NCBI RefSeq assembly: GCF_017873135.1 | Contig: NZ_JAGGJV010000001.1 | Span: forward strand, 248,001-312,000 | Source: Rhizobium herbae | GTDB taxonomy: Bacteria; Pseudomonadota; Alphaproteobacteria; Rhizobiales; Rhizobiaceae | DNA length: 64,000 bases | Direction: 5' to 3' | Shown here: piece after piece, positions 16,660 through 25,855 of the stretch | Layout: each line of letters starts with the position of its first letter | How positions within the stretch are numbered: position 1 is the stretch's first letter | Translations under genes and position numbers: made by a program | The notes under the pieces: generated by a model | The model's database searches: none | The model's input: the letters and a program-made list of their open reading frames with translations, nothing else | Told to the model about the DNA's origin: nothing

Positions 16660-17937
16660 ATGTCCGAACTGATTGTTATTTTCGTGCTTTTATTGATCAA
16701 TGCGTTTTTCGCGCTTTCGGAAATGGCAATTGTATCGGCAAGTCGCCCCCTGCTGCGGCAGATGGCAAAACAGGGCAACAGCCGCGCCGAACTGGCGCTG
16801 CGGCTCGCCGAGGATCCCGGTAAATTTCTCTCCACCGTCCAGGTTGGCATCACGCTCGTCGGCACGCTGGCCGGCGCCTATGGCGGCGCCACGATCGCCG
16901 ACAAGCTCGCGCCGACGCTGGATACCATCAGCTGGATCCATCCCTACGGCAGCACCGTCGCCGTCGCATTGGTCGTCACTCTCATCACCTACCTTTCGGT
17001 TGTGATCGGCGAACTCATCCCCAAGCAGTTGGCTTTGAAGAATTCCGAAGGCGTGGCAATGTTCGTTGCTGGTCCGATGTCGTTCCTCTCGCGCCTGGCC
17101 GCCCCCGTCGTCTATCTTTTCGAGATGTCGGCGTCGCTTTTCATGCGCATTTTCGGGGTCTCCAGCGACAGCGATCATGTAACTGAAGAGGAAGTGCAGG
17201 CGATCATGGCCGAAGGCGTCGAAAGCGGCGCGATCGAGAAGTCGGAACATGAGATGCTGCGACGGATCATCCGGCTGGGCGACCGCAACGTCAAATCGAT
17301 CATGACGCACCGCACGGAAGTCAGCTTCATCGATGTCAATGATACGCTCGAAGCGATCCGCGCCAAGGTCGAGCAATCCGCGCATTCCCGCTATCCGGTG
17401 ATGGATGCCACGGGTGAGGTGTTGGGCGCTGTTCTGGTCAAGGAAATACTGAACGCACCGGGCCGGTCCGGCTTTCACGTCCGCAACTTCGTCAAGGATA
17501 TCCACACGCTGCCGGAAACGGCATCCTGCCTGAAGGCGCTCGAAGCCTTCAAGTCGTCGCGCATCAACATGGCGATGATCGTCGATGAGTACGGCAGCAT
17601 CGAAGGCATCATCACCATCGCCGATATTCTCGAAGCGATCGTCGGTGTGCTGCCGTCGAACTATGACGACATCGAGCACGCATTGATTCGTCAGCGCGAG
17701 GACGGTTCCTATTTGGTCGACGGGCGCACGCCGATCGACGAAATCCATCTGACGATCGGCATCGACGAAATCGATTCTGACGGCAATTACGAAACCATCT
17801 CGGGCTTCCTGGTGCAGCAGTTGCGCAAGAACCCGGAGGAGGGCGACGTGACGGAAGCCTATGGATATCGTTTCGAGGTCATCGACATGGATGGCCGCCG
17901 CATCGACAAGATCCTTGTTTCTCGCGCCGCTCACTGA
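16660..17937 (+). CDS. CNNM/CorC-type membrane protein with CBS domains
   Basis: The 425-residue protein belongs to the haemolysin C/CorC/CNNM family, linked to magnesium and cobalt efflux or resistance. Residues 1-180 form the DUF21 membrane domain (three to four hydrophobic segments, with the conserved SEMAIVSASRPLLRQMAKQG near the start). A CBS pair follows (around IMTHRTEVSFIDV and NMAMIVDEYGSIEG), and then a C-terminal transporter-associated domain (DGSYLVDGRTPIDEIH). The ATG at 16660 has GAGGG about 5 nt upstream. It is transcribed alone and ends in a terminator. Confidence 0.9.
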   Translation: MSELIVIFVLLLINAFFALSEMAIVSASRPLLRQMAKQGNSRAELALRLAEDPGKFLSTVQVGITLVGTLAGAYGGATIADKLAPTLDTISWIHPYGSTVAVALVVTLITYLSVVIGELIPKQLALKNSEGVAMFVAGPMSFLSRLAAPVVYLFEMSASLFMRIFGVSSDSDHVTEEEVQAIMAEGVESGAIEKSEHEMLRRIIRLGDRNVKSIMTHRTEVSFIDVNDTLEAIRAKVEQSAHSRYPVMDATGEVLGAVLVKEILNAPGRSGFHVRNFVKDIHTLPETASCLKALEAFKSSRINMAMIVDEYGSIEGIITIADILEAIVGVLPSNYDDIEHALIRQREDGSYLVDGRTPIDEIHLTIGIDEIDSDGNYETISGFLVQQLRKNPEEGDVTEAYGYRFEVIDMDGRRIDKILVSRAAH

Positions 17938-17961
17938 ACCGATGGCATTGTCCAAAAAAGC

Positions 17962-17990
17962 AAAAAGGCCGGGACAAACCCGACCTTTCC
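17962..17990. terminator. Terminator after the CNNM/CorC gene
   Basis: AAAGGCCGGG (17964-17973) pairs with CCCGACCTTT (17979-17988) with one mismatch and a 5-nt loop; T-rich sequence follows. An A-run on the left means it could also act for minus-strand transcripts. Confidence 0.7.
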
Positions 17991-18115
17991 TCAATTCGCC
18001 TGATGTTTGACCTGCTAGTACATCCGTAGTCAGATCAACTGAACGAATTATTCGGCTGCTCTGCTTAATAAATGGTTACCGTGTCGGTCTTGTGACGGAA
18101 AACCGGCGGATTTCT

Positions 18116-18262
18116 TTACTTTTCCTGAATTGAGATGCCGCCCTCACCGATCTTCAGCTCGACGCCGTCGGGCTTGGATTCCTTGTCGTAGACGTAAATC
18201 CCCAAGACGACGACCAGAACGACGAGACCTCCGATAACCATATAGAGCGCATTGCGATTCAC
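18116..18262 (-). CDS. Small single-pass membrane protein (48 residues), unknown function
   Basis: The gene encodes NRNALYMVIGGLVVLVVVLG, then a short linker IYVYDKESKPDGVELKIGEG and the tail GISIQEK. A single hydrophobic helix covers residues 6-25, with a charged C-terminal part, probably outside the membrane. The start is a GTG at 18262 preceded by GGAAGGAAA; an in-frame ATG at 18277 would add five residues but has no ribosome binding site. It lies 89 bp downstream of moeA on the same strand. I believe similar small proteins occur in other Rhizobiaceae, but no function is known to me. Codon use is ordinary. Confidence 0.75.
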   Translation of the reverse strand: MNRNALYMVIGGLVVLVVVLGIYVYDKESKPDGVELKIGEGGISIQEK

Positions 18263-18338
18263 TTCGTTTCCTTCCATCAAGGGCTGTCATATGCCTGATG
18301 ATAAATAGGCGCAGGCGGATATTTGGGAAGGGCTGAAA

Positions 18339-18355
18339 CTGACCGAAGTGGTCAG
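18339..18355 (-). terminator. Weak hairpin at the moeA stop
   Basis: CTGACC and GGTCAG flank a 5-nt loop, overlapping the moeA stop codon. On the minus strand it is followed only by TTTCAG, so termination would be partial at best. Confidence 0.3.
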
Positions 18356-19575
18356 GCAGCGGGCTGCCGCAGGATCATGACATCACATGTTGCGCCCACA
18401 TCCGCGGCAGGGGCATGAGGTGGCCGGATGATCAGGCAATCGGACTGGGCAAAGACCTGCATCATCGAGGAATCCTGGCGCAAGAATGTCTCTGCGCGCA
18501 GCATTCCGTCGCTGTCCCGCGTCAGCCGGGCGCGGACATAGTCCTGACGCTTGTCGTTGGCCGGAAGGGCAGTTGTTGTTTTCGCCTTGGCATTGCGGTC
18601 GCGCGCGGGCAGCGAGCCGATATGGCGCAGCAGGGGTTCGAGGAAGAGCAGGGCGCAGACGAGGCTCGATACCGGGTTTCCCGGCAGGCCGAGCACGATC
18701 ATGCCGTCAAGCGTGCCGACCATCAGCGGCTTTCCCGGCCGCATGGCAATCTGCCAGAAGTCGAGCTTCATGCCGCTTTCAACCAGCGTCGATTGAACGA
18801 GGTCATGATCGCCGACGGAGGCGCCGCCAAGCGTCACCAGCACATCCGCGCCTGCGGCTTGCGCCTGGGCCACGGCCGCGGCAATGGCGGCCTTGTCGTC
18901 GCGCACGATCCCCAGATCGATGACCTCGGCGCCGTTGTCGCGGGCGATCGCCGCGACACCATAGGTGTTCGATGCGATGATCTGATCCGGACCAGGCACA
19001 CTGCCCGGGGGGAGCAGTTCGTCGCCGGTGGCAAGGATCGCTACCTTGGGACGGATGAAAACAGGCAGTTCGGGGTAATTCATCCCTGCCGCGACCGTCA
19101 GTCGTCCGGCATCGAGGAGATCTCCCGCGCGCAGCACGACGTCGCCGAAAGTAAAATCCTGTCCCTTGGGCCGGATATGCCTGCCTTTTCCGGGGGCAAA
19201 GGTGGTCCGGATGCGGCTGTCGGCAAGTGTTTCCGCGTCTTCCTGAATCAGCACCGTATCCGCGCCGGAAGGAACCGGTGCGCCGGTGAAGATCCGCACG
19301 ACCTGACCGGCACCAACATGGCCAGGAAAGCCGCGTCCCGCCGCCGATTCGCCGATAACGGCAAGCTCCGTCCCGATAGTCTCAAAATCCTGGTGGCGTC
19401 CGGCATAACCATCCATGGCCGAATTGTCGAAGGCGGGATGTGTGAGTTTCGCCTTGATATCCTCCGCCAGGATGCGGCCCATTGCTTCGTGCAACCCGAT
19501 CGTTTCAATCCGCGTGATGGGCGCTGCGCCGCCGAGCAATCTGCCAAGCGCATCCGAAACCGGAAGCAAAGCCAT
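18352..19575 (-). CDS. moeA: Molybdopterin molybdotransferase
   Basis: MoeA inserts molybdate into adenylylated molybdopterin to complete the molybdenum cofactor. The 407-residue protein shows the N-terminal active-site run FDNSAMDGYA near residue 50, GAPVPSGADTVLIQED near residue 97, the MoCF-binding segment ATGDELLPPGSV and LVTLGGASVGDHD, and LPGNPVSSLV late in the chain. It is the last enzyme gene of the ppiD-trpD-trpC-moaC-moeA run; its ATG overlaps the moaC stop by one base (TGATG). Confidence 0.95.
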   Translation of the reverse strand: MALLPVSDALGRLLGGAAPITRIETIGLHEAMGRILAEDIKAKLTHPAFDNSAMDGYAGRHQDFETIGTELAVIGESAAGRGFPGHVGAGQVVRIFTGAPVPSGADTVLIQEDAETLADSRIRTTFAPGKGRHIRPKGQDFTFGDVVLRAGDLLDAGRLTVAAGMNYPELPVFIRPKVAILATGDELLPPGSVPGPDQIIASNTYGVAAIARDNGAEVIDLGIVRDDKAAIAAAVAQAQAAGADVLVTLGGASVGDHDLVQSTLVESGMKLDFWQIAMRPGKPLMVGTLDGMIVLGLPGNPVSSLVCALLFLEPLLRHIGSLPARDRNAKAKTTTALPANDKRQDYVRARLTRDSDGMLRAETFLRQDSSMMQVFAQSDCLIIRPPHAPAADVGATCDVMILRQPAA

Positions 19576-20069
19576 CAGCCCTGCCTCTCATCACGGACAT
19601 AGTCACCCGAACGGCCACCCGATTTTTGAACGAGCCGGATGCCGCCGATCTCCATTTCCCGGTCGGCCGCCTTGGCCATGTCGTAGATCGTTAGGCAGGC
19701 AACGCTTGCTGCGGTCAAGGCTTCCATTTCGACGCCGGTACGGCCGGTAAGCTTGGCCATGGTTTTAACCCGAAGGCCGGGCAGGGCGTCGTCCGCGGTA
19801 ATTTCAACGGACACTTTGGAGAGCATCAGCGGATGACACAACGGAATGAGATTGGCCGTCTGCTTGGCCGCCATGATGCCGGCGAGACGTGCCGTGGCGA
19901 TGACATCGCCCTTCTTGGCATTGCCCGTGAGGATGAGGCCGAGCGTTTCCGGCCGCATCCGGACATAGCCTTCGGCAACGGCAACGCGCACGGTTTCGGC
20001 CTTGTCTCCGACATCGACCATATCGGCTTTGCCATCGGCGCCGATATGGGTGAGTGAGGGCGCGGTCAT
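19575..20069 (-). CDS. moaC: Cyclic pyranopterin monophosphate synthase
   Basis: MoaC converts the MoaA product (3',8-cyclo-GTP) into cyclic pyranopterin monophosphate, the first committed intermediate of molybdopterin. The 164-residue protein has the expected [19 protein letters not shown] and [13 protein letters not shown] segments, [19 protein letters not shown], and the catalytic-type Asp-Met-Lys in [15 protein letters not shown]. Start and stop overlap trpC (TAATG) and moeA (TGATG) by single bases. The frame is open upstream inside trpC, but the protein begins normally at [10 protein letters not shown]. Confidence 0.96.
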   Translation of the reverse strand: MTAPSLTHIGADGKADMVDVGDKAETVRVAVAEGYVRMRPETLGLILTGNAKKGDVIATARLAGIMAAKQTANLIPLCHPLMLSKVSVEITADDALPGLRVKTMAKLTGRTGVEMEALTAASVACLTIYDMAKAADREMEIGGIRLVQKSGGRSGDYVRDERQG

Positions 20070-20884
20070 TATTCGGCGGCCAGGATGCCGGCGGAGCCGG
20101 TGAGAAGGGCGCGCGTCGCAGCCGTGACATCGTCCTTGCGCATCAGGCTTTCGCCGACGAGGAAGGTGGAAATGCCGCTCTTTGCCAACCGGACGCAATC
20201 CTCGTGGCCGAATATGCCGCTTTCGCCGACAAGCAGCCGATCGGCAGGCACCAGTGGCGCCAGTTTCTCCGACAGGGCGATATCGACCTCGAAGGTCTTC
20301 AGGTTGCGATTGTTGATGCCGAGGAGCGGCGAGCTGAGTTTCAGCGCGCGCTCCAGTTCCTCTTCGTCGTGGACTTCGACAAGCACGTCCATGCCGAGTA
20401 AGAACGCCTCGTCCTCAAGCCGCTGCGCATCGCCGTCGTTGAGCGATGCCATGATCAAAAGGATGCAGTCGGCCCCCCAGGCGCGCGCCTCATGGACCTG
20501 GTAGGTGTCGAACATGAAGTCCTTTCGCAGAGCGGGGAGCGAGCAGGCATCCCGCGCCGCCGTCAGGAATTCCGGAGCGCCCTGGAAGCTCGGTTTGTCC
20601 GTGAGGACGGAAAGACAGGCGGCGCCACCGGCCTGATAGGCCTTTGCCAGAAGCGGCGGATCGAAATCCGGGCGGATGAGGCCCTTGGACGGGCTGGCCT
20701 TCTTGATTTCGGCGATCAGGCCGAAGCCGCCTGCCGTCTGCTTAGCCTTCAGGGCATTGAGAAAGCCGCGCGGCGCTTCCTGATCGGTGCTCCTGGCCTT
20801 CAGGTCTGCAAGGCTGACGCTTGCCTTTGCGGCAGCGATCTCCTCGCGCTTGTAGATCTCGATCTTCTGCAGAATATCGGCCAT
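20069..20884 (-). CDS. trpC: Indole-3-glycerol phosphate synthase
   Basis: TrpC closes the indole ring in tryptophan synthesis by decarboxylating and cyclising the CdRP intermediate. The 271-residue TIM barrel shows [13 protein letters not shown] (catalytic Glu and Lys), [33 protein letters not shown], and the phosphate-binding VGESGI and FLVGESLM near the end. It is the monofunctional form, without a TrpF fusion. It follows trpD by 11 bp and overlaps moaC by one base. Confidence 0.97.
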   Translation of the reverse strand: MADILQKIEIYKREEIAAAKASVSLADLKARSTDQEAPRGFLNALKAKQTAGGFGLIAEIKKASPSKGLIRPDFDPPLLAKAYQAGGAACLSVLTDKPSFQGAPEFLTAARDACSLPALRKDFMFDTYQVHEARAWGADCILLIMASLNDGDAQRLEDEAFLLGMDVLVEVHDEEELERALKLSSPLLGINNRNLKTFEVDIALSEKLAPLVPADRLLVGESGIFGHEDCVRLAKSGISTFLVGESLMRKDDVTAATRALLTGSAGILAAE

Positions 20885-20895
20885 CGATCGTCTCC

Positions 20896-21909
20896 TTATG
20901 CTGCGTTCGAGACGCGAATGAGGCGCTCGAGCGTGGCATTGGCAGCACCACTGCTCAGCGACTGGCGGGCGAGCGTCATGCCTTCACCCAGATTCGCGGC
21001 ACGTCCGGCGATCACCAGCGATGCGGCGGCATTGGCAAGCGAGATATCGCGATATGGGGTCGCGTCGCCTTCGAGAACGCCCTTGAGCGCGGCGGCATTG
21101 TATGCACCGTCGCCACCCTTCAGGTCTGCAAGCTGAACCGTTTCCAGCCCGAAATCGGCAGGCGTCAGCTCAAACGTGCGGATCGTGCCGTTCTCAAGCG
21201 CAGCGACCTGCGTCACGCCGGTGGTGGTGATTTCGTCCAGTCCTGCGCCATGGACGACCCAGATGCTTTTCGAGCCGAGATCGCGCAGCACTTCGGCGAT
21301 CGGCATGAGCCATTGTGGGGCAAAGACGCCGACGAGTTGCTGCTTGACACCTGCCGGGTTCGAAAGGGGGCCAAGTAGATTGAAGATCGTCCGCGTTCCA
21401 AGTTCTACCCGCGTCGGGCCGACATGGCGCATCGCCGAATGATGCTGCTGGGCGAACATGAAGCCGAGACCAGCCTCCGAAATGCAGCGCGAAATGGCGT
21501 CCGGTCCGATATCGAGCTTTATACCGAGGCAGGAGAGGGCATCCGCCGCTCCCGATTTGGAGCTCAGGGCGCGATTGCCGTGTTTAGCCACGGGAACACC
21601 GGCGCCGGCAACGATCAGCGCCGCGAGTGTCGAGATATTGTAGGTTCCGGTACCGTCGCCGCCCGTGCCTACGATATCGATGGCATCGGCCGGAGCCTCG
21701 ACCGTCAGCATGCGCGCCCGCATGGCGCCGACCGCGCCGACGATTTCATCGACCGTCTCGCCGCGCACGCGCAGTGCCATCAGGAAGCCGCCGATCTGCG
21801 AGGGCGTCGCTTCGCCGGACATGATGATTTCGAAGGCGGCGCGTGCATCCTCGCGGTTGAGCGCTTCGCCCGCTGCGGCCTTGGCGACGAAAGGCTTCAA
21901 GTCCGGCAT
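20896..21909 (-). CDS. trpD: Anthranilate phosphoribosyltransferase
   Basis: TrpD joins anthranilate to PRPP in tryptophan synthesis. The 337-residue protein has the PRPP and metal motif [14 protein letters not shown] near residue 80, the anthranilate-channel segment [17 protein letters not shown] near residue 107, and the [12 protein letters not shown] signature near residue 176. It begins 15 bp after ppiD and is followed by trpC, so tryptophan synthesis genes lie between a folding factor and molybdopterin genes, the usual rhizobial order. Confidence 0.97.
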   Translation of the reverse strand: MPDLKPFVAKAAAGEALNREDARAAFEIIMSGEATPSQIGGFLMALRVRGETVDEIVGAVGAMRARMLTVEAPADAIDIVGTGGDGTGTYNISTLAALIVAGAGVPVAKHGNRALSSKSGAADALSCLGIKLDIGPDAISRCISEAGLGFMFAQQHHSAMRHVGPTRVELGTRTIFNLLGPLSNPAGVKQQLVGVFAPQWLMPIAEVLRDLGSKSIWVVHGAGLDEITTTGVTQVAALENGTIRTFELTPADFGLETVQLADLKGGDGAYNAAALKGVLEGDATPYRDISLANAAASLVIAGRAANLGEGMTLARQSLSSGAANATLERLIRVSNAA

Positions 21910-21924
21910 GCTTATCCCTCTGCG

Positions 21925-23820
21925 TTACCGCTGTTGCGACAGGGCGAGCTCGGCGAGCTGCTGATTGATCGTAACACCGTAGCCCTTCTGCAACTCGCTG
22001 ACCATCTGGTCGAGAATGTCGTCGCCGCTCGCCTGGGCGATGGCGTTGATCTGCCGGTCGTCGTTGTCGAGCGCGTCGCCTGGGTTGTCGTCGTCGACTT
22101 CAGTGACCTTCAAAAGGATCTGGCCTTCGCCGCCAATGCCTGCGGCATTGGCGACCAGGCCGTTCGCGCCGCCGAACGCTGCGGTAACCGCCGCAGGGCT
22201 CAGAGCCGCATCTTCCGTCGAGCGGCGAAGTCCCGATTTGGTTTCGACGGCGATGCCGAGTTCGGTGGCAATCGCGGCCAGCGTTTCACCCTTCTCGACG
22301 CGGGTCTTCAGCTCGACGGCCTTTGCTGTGAGTTCGTTACGCTGCTGTTCCGCCGTCCAGTCGGCGACGACCTTTTCGCGGGCTTCATCCAGCGTGCGGT
22401 CACGCGACGGCGTCACTTCATCGACGTCGAACCAGACGTAACCGTCGCGGCCGAGGTTGACCGGCAGGGTTTCCCCGCCGACTTCGGCCTTGAAGGCTTC
22501 TTCGAGCAACGTCTTTTCCTCCGGGATGCCGGCAATTTTCTCGCCGTTCGCATCGTTGCCGCGTGCGTCGACGGCATTGAGAACAACAAGTTTGAGGTTC
22601 GTCTGGCCGGCTGCGTCCTGCATCGATGCGCCGGAAACGCGGGCATCCTCGAACTTGTCATGGATGCCCATGATCTCGTTGCCGGCGTTGCTCAGCGCCA
22701 GTTCCTTGCGCAACTCGTCCTTGACCTCGTCGTAGGCGCGAACGGTTTCCGGTTTGATATTGGTGATGCGCAGGATGACGGCACCGAAGGCGCCGTCGAT
22801 CACCGGTGTCGTCTGACCATCCGCGACAACGGCGAAAGCTGCATCGCCAAGCTTGGGGTCGGGCATGCGGTCGCGGGTGAAATCGCCGAGCAGTACGTCG
22901 CTGGCGGTCTTGCCTGCGGCGGCAACCAGATCGTCAAAGCTCGTACCGGTGGAAAGCTTGACTGCCGCAGCGTCAGCTTCCGCACGCGAAGGGAAGGAAA
23001 GCTGTTCGACGGTGCGCGTTTCCGGAGTGCGGAAGCTGTCCTTGCGCTTTTCGTAATCGGCGCGCACTTCGTCTTCGGTAACCGACGCCGGGTCGGCGAT
23101 ATCGGCCGGTTCCAGCTTCACATAGCTGACCTTGCGGAATTCCGGCGCACGGTAGTCAGCCTTGTGGCTTTCGAACCAGGGCTTGAGCACTTCGTCGGAT
23201 GGCGCCTTGACCGGGTCGACGTTGGCGTTGGAAAGCAGCAGATAGTCGACGGTGCGCGTCTGGTTGCGATATTGGCGCAAAGCATCGCCCAGAACCTTCG
23301 GCGGCGTATATCCGTCCGACAACGCCTCGACGATCTGCGAGCGCACGGCGACCTGGCTGCGATTGTTGATGTAATCCTGCTCGCGCAATCCCGCATTGCG
23401 CAAGACACTCGAAAATGTCGCGCGATCGAACTGGCCGTTGACACCCTTGAAAGCCGGATCTTCGCTGATCAGCGTGGCAAGCCTGTCCTGTGACAGGCCA
23501 AGGTTCATGTCTTCGGACAGCTGGTCGAGCGTAGCGCCAGCGACGAGCTGCGAATAAACCTGGGCTTCGACGCCGAAGGCCTTGGCCTGCTCGCGGCTCA
23601 GCCGCGTACCGAACTGCCTGGAAAGCTGGGCCACCTGCCGCTCATAGGCGAGCCGGAAATCGCTCGGCGAGACCTTCACGTCGCCGACCGTCACGACGGC
23701 ATCCGCCGACCCCGGTACAAGCGACGTGGACACACCCCAGACACCAAAGGAAAGAACAAGAAGGGCCATCAGCCCTTTGACAACCCAAGTCTGGGCGCCT
23801 CTTCTCAGGAATTCAAGCAT
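21925..23820 (-). CDS. ppiD: PpiD/SurA-type membrane-anchored peptidyl-prolyl isomerase
   Basis: The 631-residue protein is anchored in the inner membrane by one N-terminal helix (residues 15-35, VVKGLMALLVLSFGVWGVS) with the chain in the periplasm, where PpiD-type proteins help outer-membrane and secreted proteins fold after leaving the Sec channel. A SurA-N-like helical region covers about residues 40-200, followed by a divergent parvulin domain (about 255-370) and a second, C-terminal rotamase-like region. Prolyl-isomerase activity of the divergent domain is uncertain. It heads the operon with trpD, trpC, moaC and moeA. Confidence 0.88.
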   Translation of the reverse strand: MLEFLRRGAQTWVVKGLMALLVLSFGVWGVSTSLVPGSADAVVTVGDVKVSPSDFRLAYERQVAQLSRQFGTRLSREQAKAFGVEAQVYSQLVAGATLDQLSEDMNLGLSQDRLATLISEDPAFKGVNGQFDRATFSSVLRNAGLREQDYINNRSQVAVRSQIVEALSDGYTPPKVLGDALRQYRNQTRTVDYLLLSNANVDPVKAPSDEVLKPWFESHKADYRAPEFRKVSYVKLEPADIADPASVTEDEVRADYEKRKDSFRTPETRTVEQLSFPSRAEADAAAVKLSTGTSFDDLVAAAGKTASDVLLGDFTRDRMPDPKLGDAAFAVVADGQTTPVIDGAFGAVILRITNIKPETVRAYDEVKDELRKELALSNAGNEIMGIHDKFEDARVSGASMQDAAGQTNLKLVVLNAVDARGNDANGEKIAGIPEEKTLLEEAFKAEVGGETLPVNLGRDGYVWFDVDEVTPSRDRTLDEAREKVVADWTAEQQRNELTAKAVELKTRVEKGETLAAIATELGIAVETKSGLRRSTEDAALSPAAVTAAFGGANGLVANAAGIGGEGQILLKVTEVDDDNPGDALDNDDRQINAIAQASGDDILDQMVSELQKGYGVTINQQLAELALSQQR

Positions 23821-24206
23821 GGGACTGCATACCTCGTCGCAATTTCATGGCCGCCGGACGGCAACCGGTTTCGTTCCTTAGAGCAATCCGAGGCGGAATT
23901 GAAGGGTTCAAGCGTGCAAAAAATCGGGGAAACCGGCTGCGCAGCCGGCCAAGACGAACCGCCTTGGAAACATATGCCGCCGATATTGCCTCAAATGCTT
24001 TTGAAGGCGGGGCAACATCTCTTCCACGGCTTGCCGTTTGAAGACTGAAACATGTCGGAATTGTTAGCCGGCAATCAAAAAATATCTGTCACTAGTGACC
24101 ATCGCGCGCGTGATCGCGTCTCTGAAACTGCTAATGTTGACCCGCCAGACCAATGCCGACTCGCGTTGTCGAGGAACGATCTTGGCGGGAAAGCCGGAGT
24201 GCCGAC
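23821..24206. other. Divergent intergenic region with palindromes
   Basis: No gene is supported in these 386 bp. The region holds a perfect 16-bp palindrome CCGGCTGCGCAGCCGG (23933-23948), a possible plus-strand promoter TTGTTA (24061-24066), 16-bp spacer, TATCTG (24083-24088), and directly after it a perfect 12-bp palindrome GTCACTAGTGAC (24088-24099) well placed as an operator for the Na/Pi cotransporter gene. CCCGCCA (24141-24147) and TGGCGGG (24183-24189) form a wide inverted repeat just before that gene. Short frames at 23847-24041 and 24052-24279 have no start signal or protein-like composition. Confidence 0.4.
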
Positions 24207-25853
24207 ATGGAATCCATCATCGTCATGGTCAATCTCTTTGGAGCGGTCGCGCTGCTGCTTTTCGGCCTGTCTCAGGTGAAGGAGGGCGCGACACGTGCCT
24301 TCGGCATCAAGCTGCGGACCGGATTGGCGCAGGGCACAAGCGGACCGGTGCGCTCGTTTCTCGGCGGCTTCGTCGCAACGGTAGCGCTCCAGAGCTCCAC
24401 CGCGACCGCGCTGATGATCGCGTCTTTCGTCGAGAAGGGGCTGGTGCGCGCGCGCATGGCGCAGATCGTGCTGCTCGGCGCCAACGTCGGAACGGCGGTG
24501 ACCGCCTGGATCGTCGCGACCGGCATTGACTGGCTGTCGCCGCTGCTCATCCTTGCCGGGGTCATGCTGTACCGGGCGGGGCGGTCAAGTGCGAAACAGG
24601 GTGCGGGCATGGCTCTGGTCGGCATCGGCTTGATGCTGCTGTCTCTGCATCTGCTTGGGCTTGCAACGGAGCCGATGCGGCAATCGCCGGCGCTGGGCGC
24701 CTTTTTGACCATGCTCGACAGCGCCTGGCCTGTCGCGCTGATTTTCGCGGCCGTGCTCGCCTTCGTCTCGTCGTCCAGCCTTGCCGTCGTCGTCCTCATC
24801 CTGTCGCTCTCGTCGGCCGGTATCCTGTCTTCAGGGCTGACGATCGCCCTCGTCCTCGGTGCCAATCTTGGAGGCGCAGTACCGCCGGTCATTGCGACAT
24901 TGTCCGCCTCGGCCTCCGCCCGGCGGGTGACGGCGGGCAATCTTGTCGTTCGCGCCATCGGCTGCCTGATCGCACTGTCGGCGGCGGTGCCCGTGGCGGG
25001 CTTTCTTCAGACGCTGCCATTATCATCGGCAAAACTGCCGGTCGATATCCACTTGCTGTTCAACGTGGCGCTCGCGGTTCTTGCCTGGCCGTTCTCGTCG
25101 CTGCTGTCGGCCGCCATGCTGCGGCTCATTCCGGATGAGCCGAAGGCGGAGACAGGCCCGCTCTATCTCGACGACAGGGCGCTGACGACGCCGGTCATCG
25201 CCCTTTCTGGCGCGACCCGGGAGGTCTTGCGCGTCGGCGACCTGATCGAAGCGATGCTGATCGGGACGATGAATGCGTTCAATCGCAATAATCTTGCCGA
25301 GCTGAAGGATATCGCCAAGCTTGAAAAACAGGTGGACCTGCTGCAACAGGAGGTCAAAATCTACCTGTCGCGCCTCGGACGCGCCGGGCTGAGCGACGAG
25401 AATGGCCGGCGCTCCATCGTCATTATCGACTATGCCATCAACCTTGAGCACATCGGCGACATCATCGAGAAGGGCCTGACGGAACAGGTCAAGAAGAAGA
25501 TCGACAACGGCCTCAAATTTTCCGAGGACGGTTATCAGGAGCTCAAAACGCTGTTCAACCTCACAATCGACAATCTGCGCATAGCCCAGACCATTTTCGT
25601 CACGCGGGATGCCGATCTTGCCCGCCACCTGATGGAGGTGAAGGTCGATGTCCGCCACATGGAGAAACGCTCGTCCGAGCGTCATCTGGAGCGCCTGCGT
25701 GACGGGCGCGCCGACAGCCTGCAGACCAGTTCTCTGCACCTCGATATCCTGCGCGACCTCAAGCGCATCAATGCGCATATCGTCTCCGTCGCGCATCCGA
25801 TTCTGGACGAAAGCGGGCTGTTGACCGAGAGCCGTCTGCGGCTGCCCGGCTAA
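24207..25853 (+). CDS. Na+/phosphate cotransporter with C-terminal PhoU domain
   Basis: The 548-residue inner-membrane protein belongs to the NptA/YjbB family, which moves phosphate with sodium. Two inverted repeats of the PNaS fold are visible: the first has QSSTATALMIASFV near residue 60 and GANVGTAVTAW, the second SSSSLAVVVLILSLSSAG and GANLGGAVPPV. Eight to nine hydrophobic segments end near residue 310; residues 340-540 form a helical PhoU-like domain (LEKQVDLLQQEVKIYLSRL, INLEHIGDIIEKGL). The ATG at 24207 has GGAG 8 nt upstream. Its stop lies 2 bp from the stop of the next, convergent gene. Confidence 0.88.
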   Translation: MESIIVMVNLFGAVALLLFGLSQVKEGATRAFGIKLRTGLAQGTSGPVRSFLGGFVATVALQSSTATALMIASFVEKGLVRARMAQIVLLGANVGTAVTAWIVATGIDWLSPLLILAGVMLYRAGRSSAKQGAGMALVGIGLMLLSLHLLGLATEPMRQSPALGAFLTMLDSAWPVALIFAAVLAFVSSSSLAVVVLILSLSSAGILSSGLTIALVLGANLGGAVPPVIATLSASASARRVTAGNLVVRAIGCLIALSAAVPVAGFLQTLPLSSAKLPVDIHLLFNVALAVLAWPFSSLLSAAMLRLIPDEPKAETGPLYLDDRALTTPVIALSGATREVLRVGDLIEAMLIGTMNAFNRNNLAELKDIAKLEKQVDLLQQEVKIYLSRLGRAGLSDENGRRSIVIIDYAINLEHIGDIIEKGLTEQVKKKIDNGLKFSEDGYQELKTLFNLTIDNLRIAQTIFVTRDADLARHLMEVKVDVRHMEKRSSERHLERLRDGRADSLQTSSLHLDILRDLKRINAHIVSVAHPILDESGLLTESRLRLPG

Positions 25854-25855
25854 GG

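Noticed and set aside
21424-23493. Plus-strand frame of about 690 codons opposite trpD and ppiD
   Set aside because: It is a shadow frame across two unrelated, clearly coding genes on the other strand.
23847-24279. Two short plus-strand frames (64 and 75 codons) before the Na/Pi cotransporter
   Set aside because: They lack ribosome binding sites, are rich in Arg and Ser as random GC-rich frames are, and the second runs into the transporter gene.
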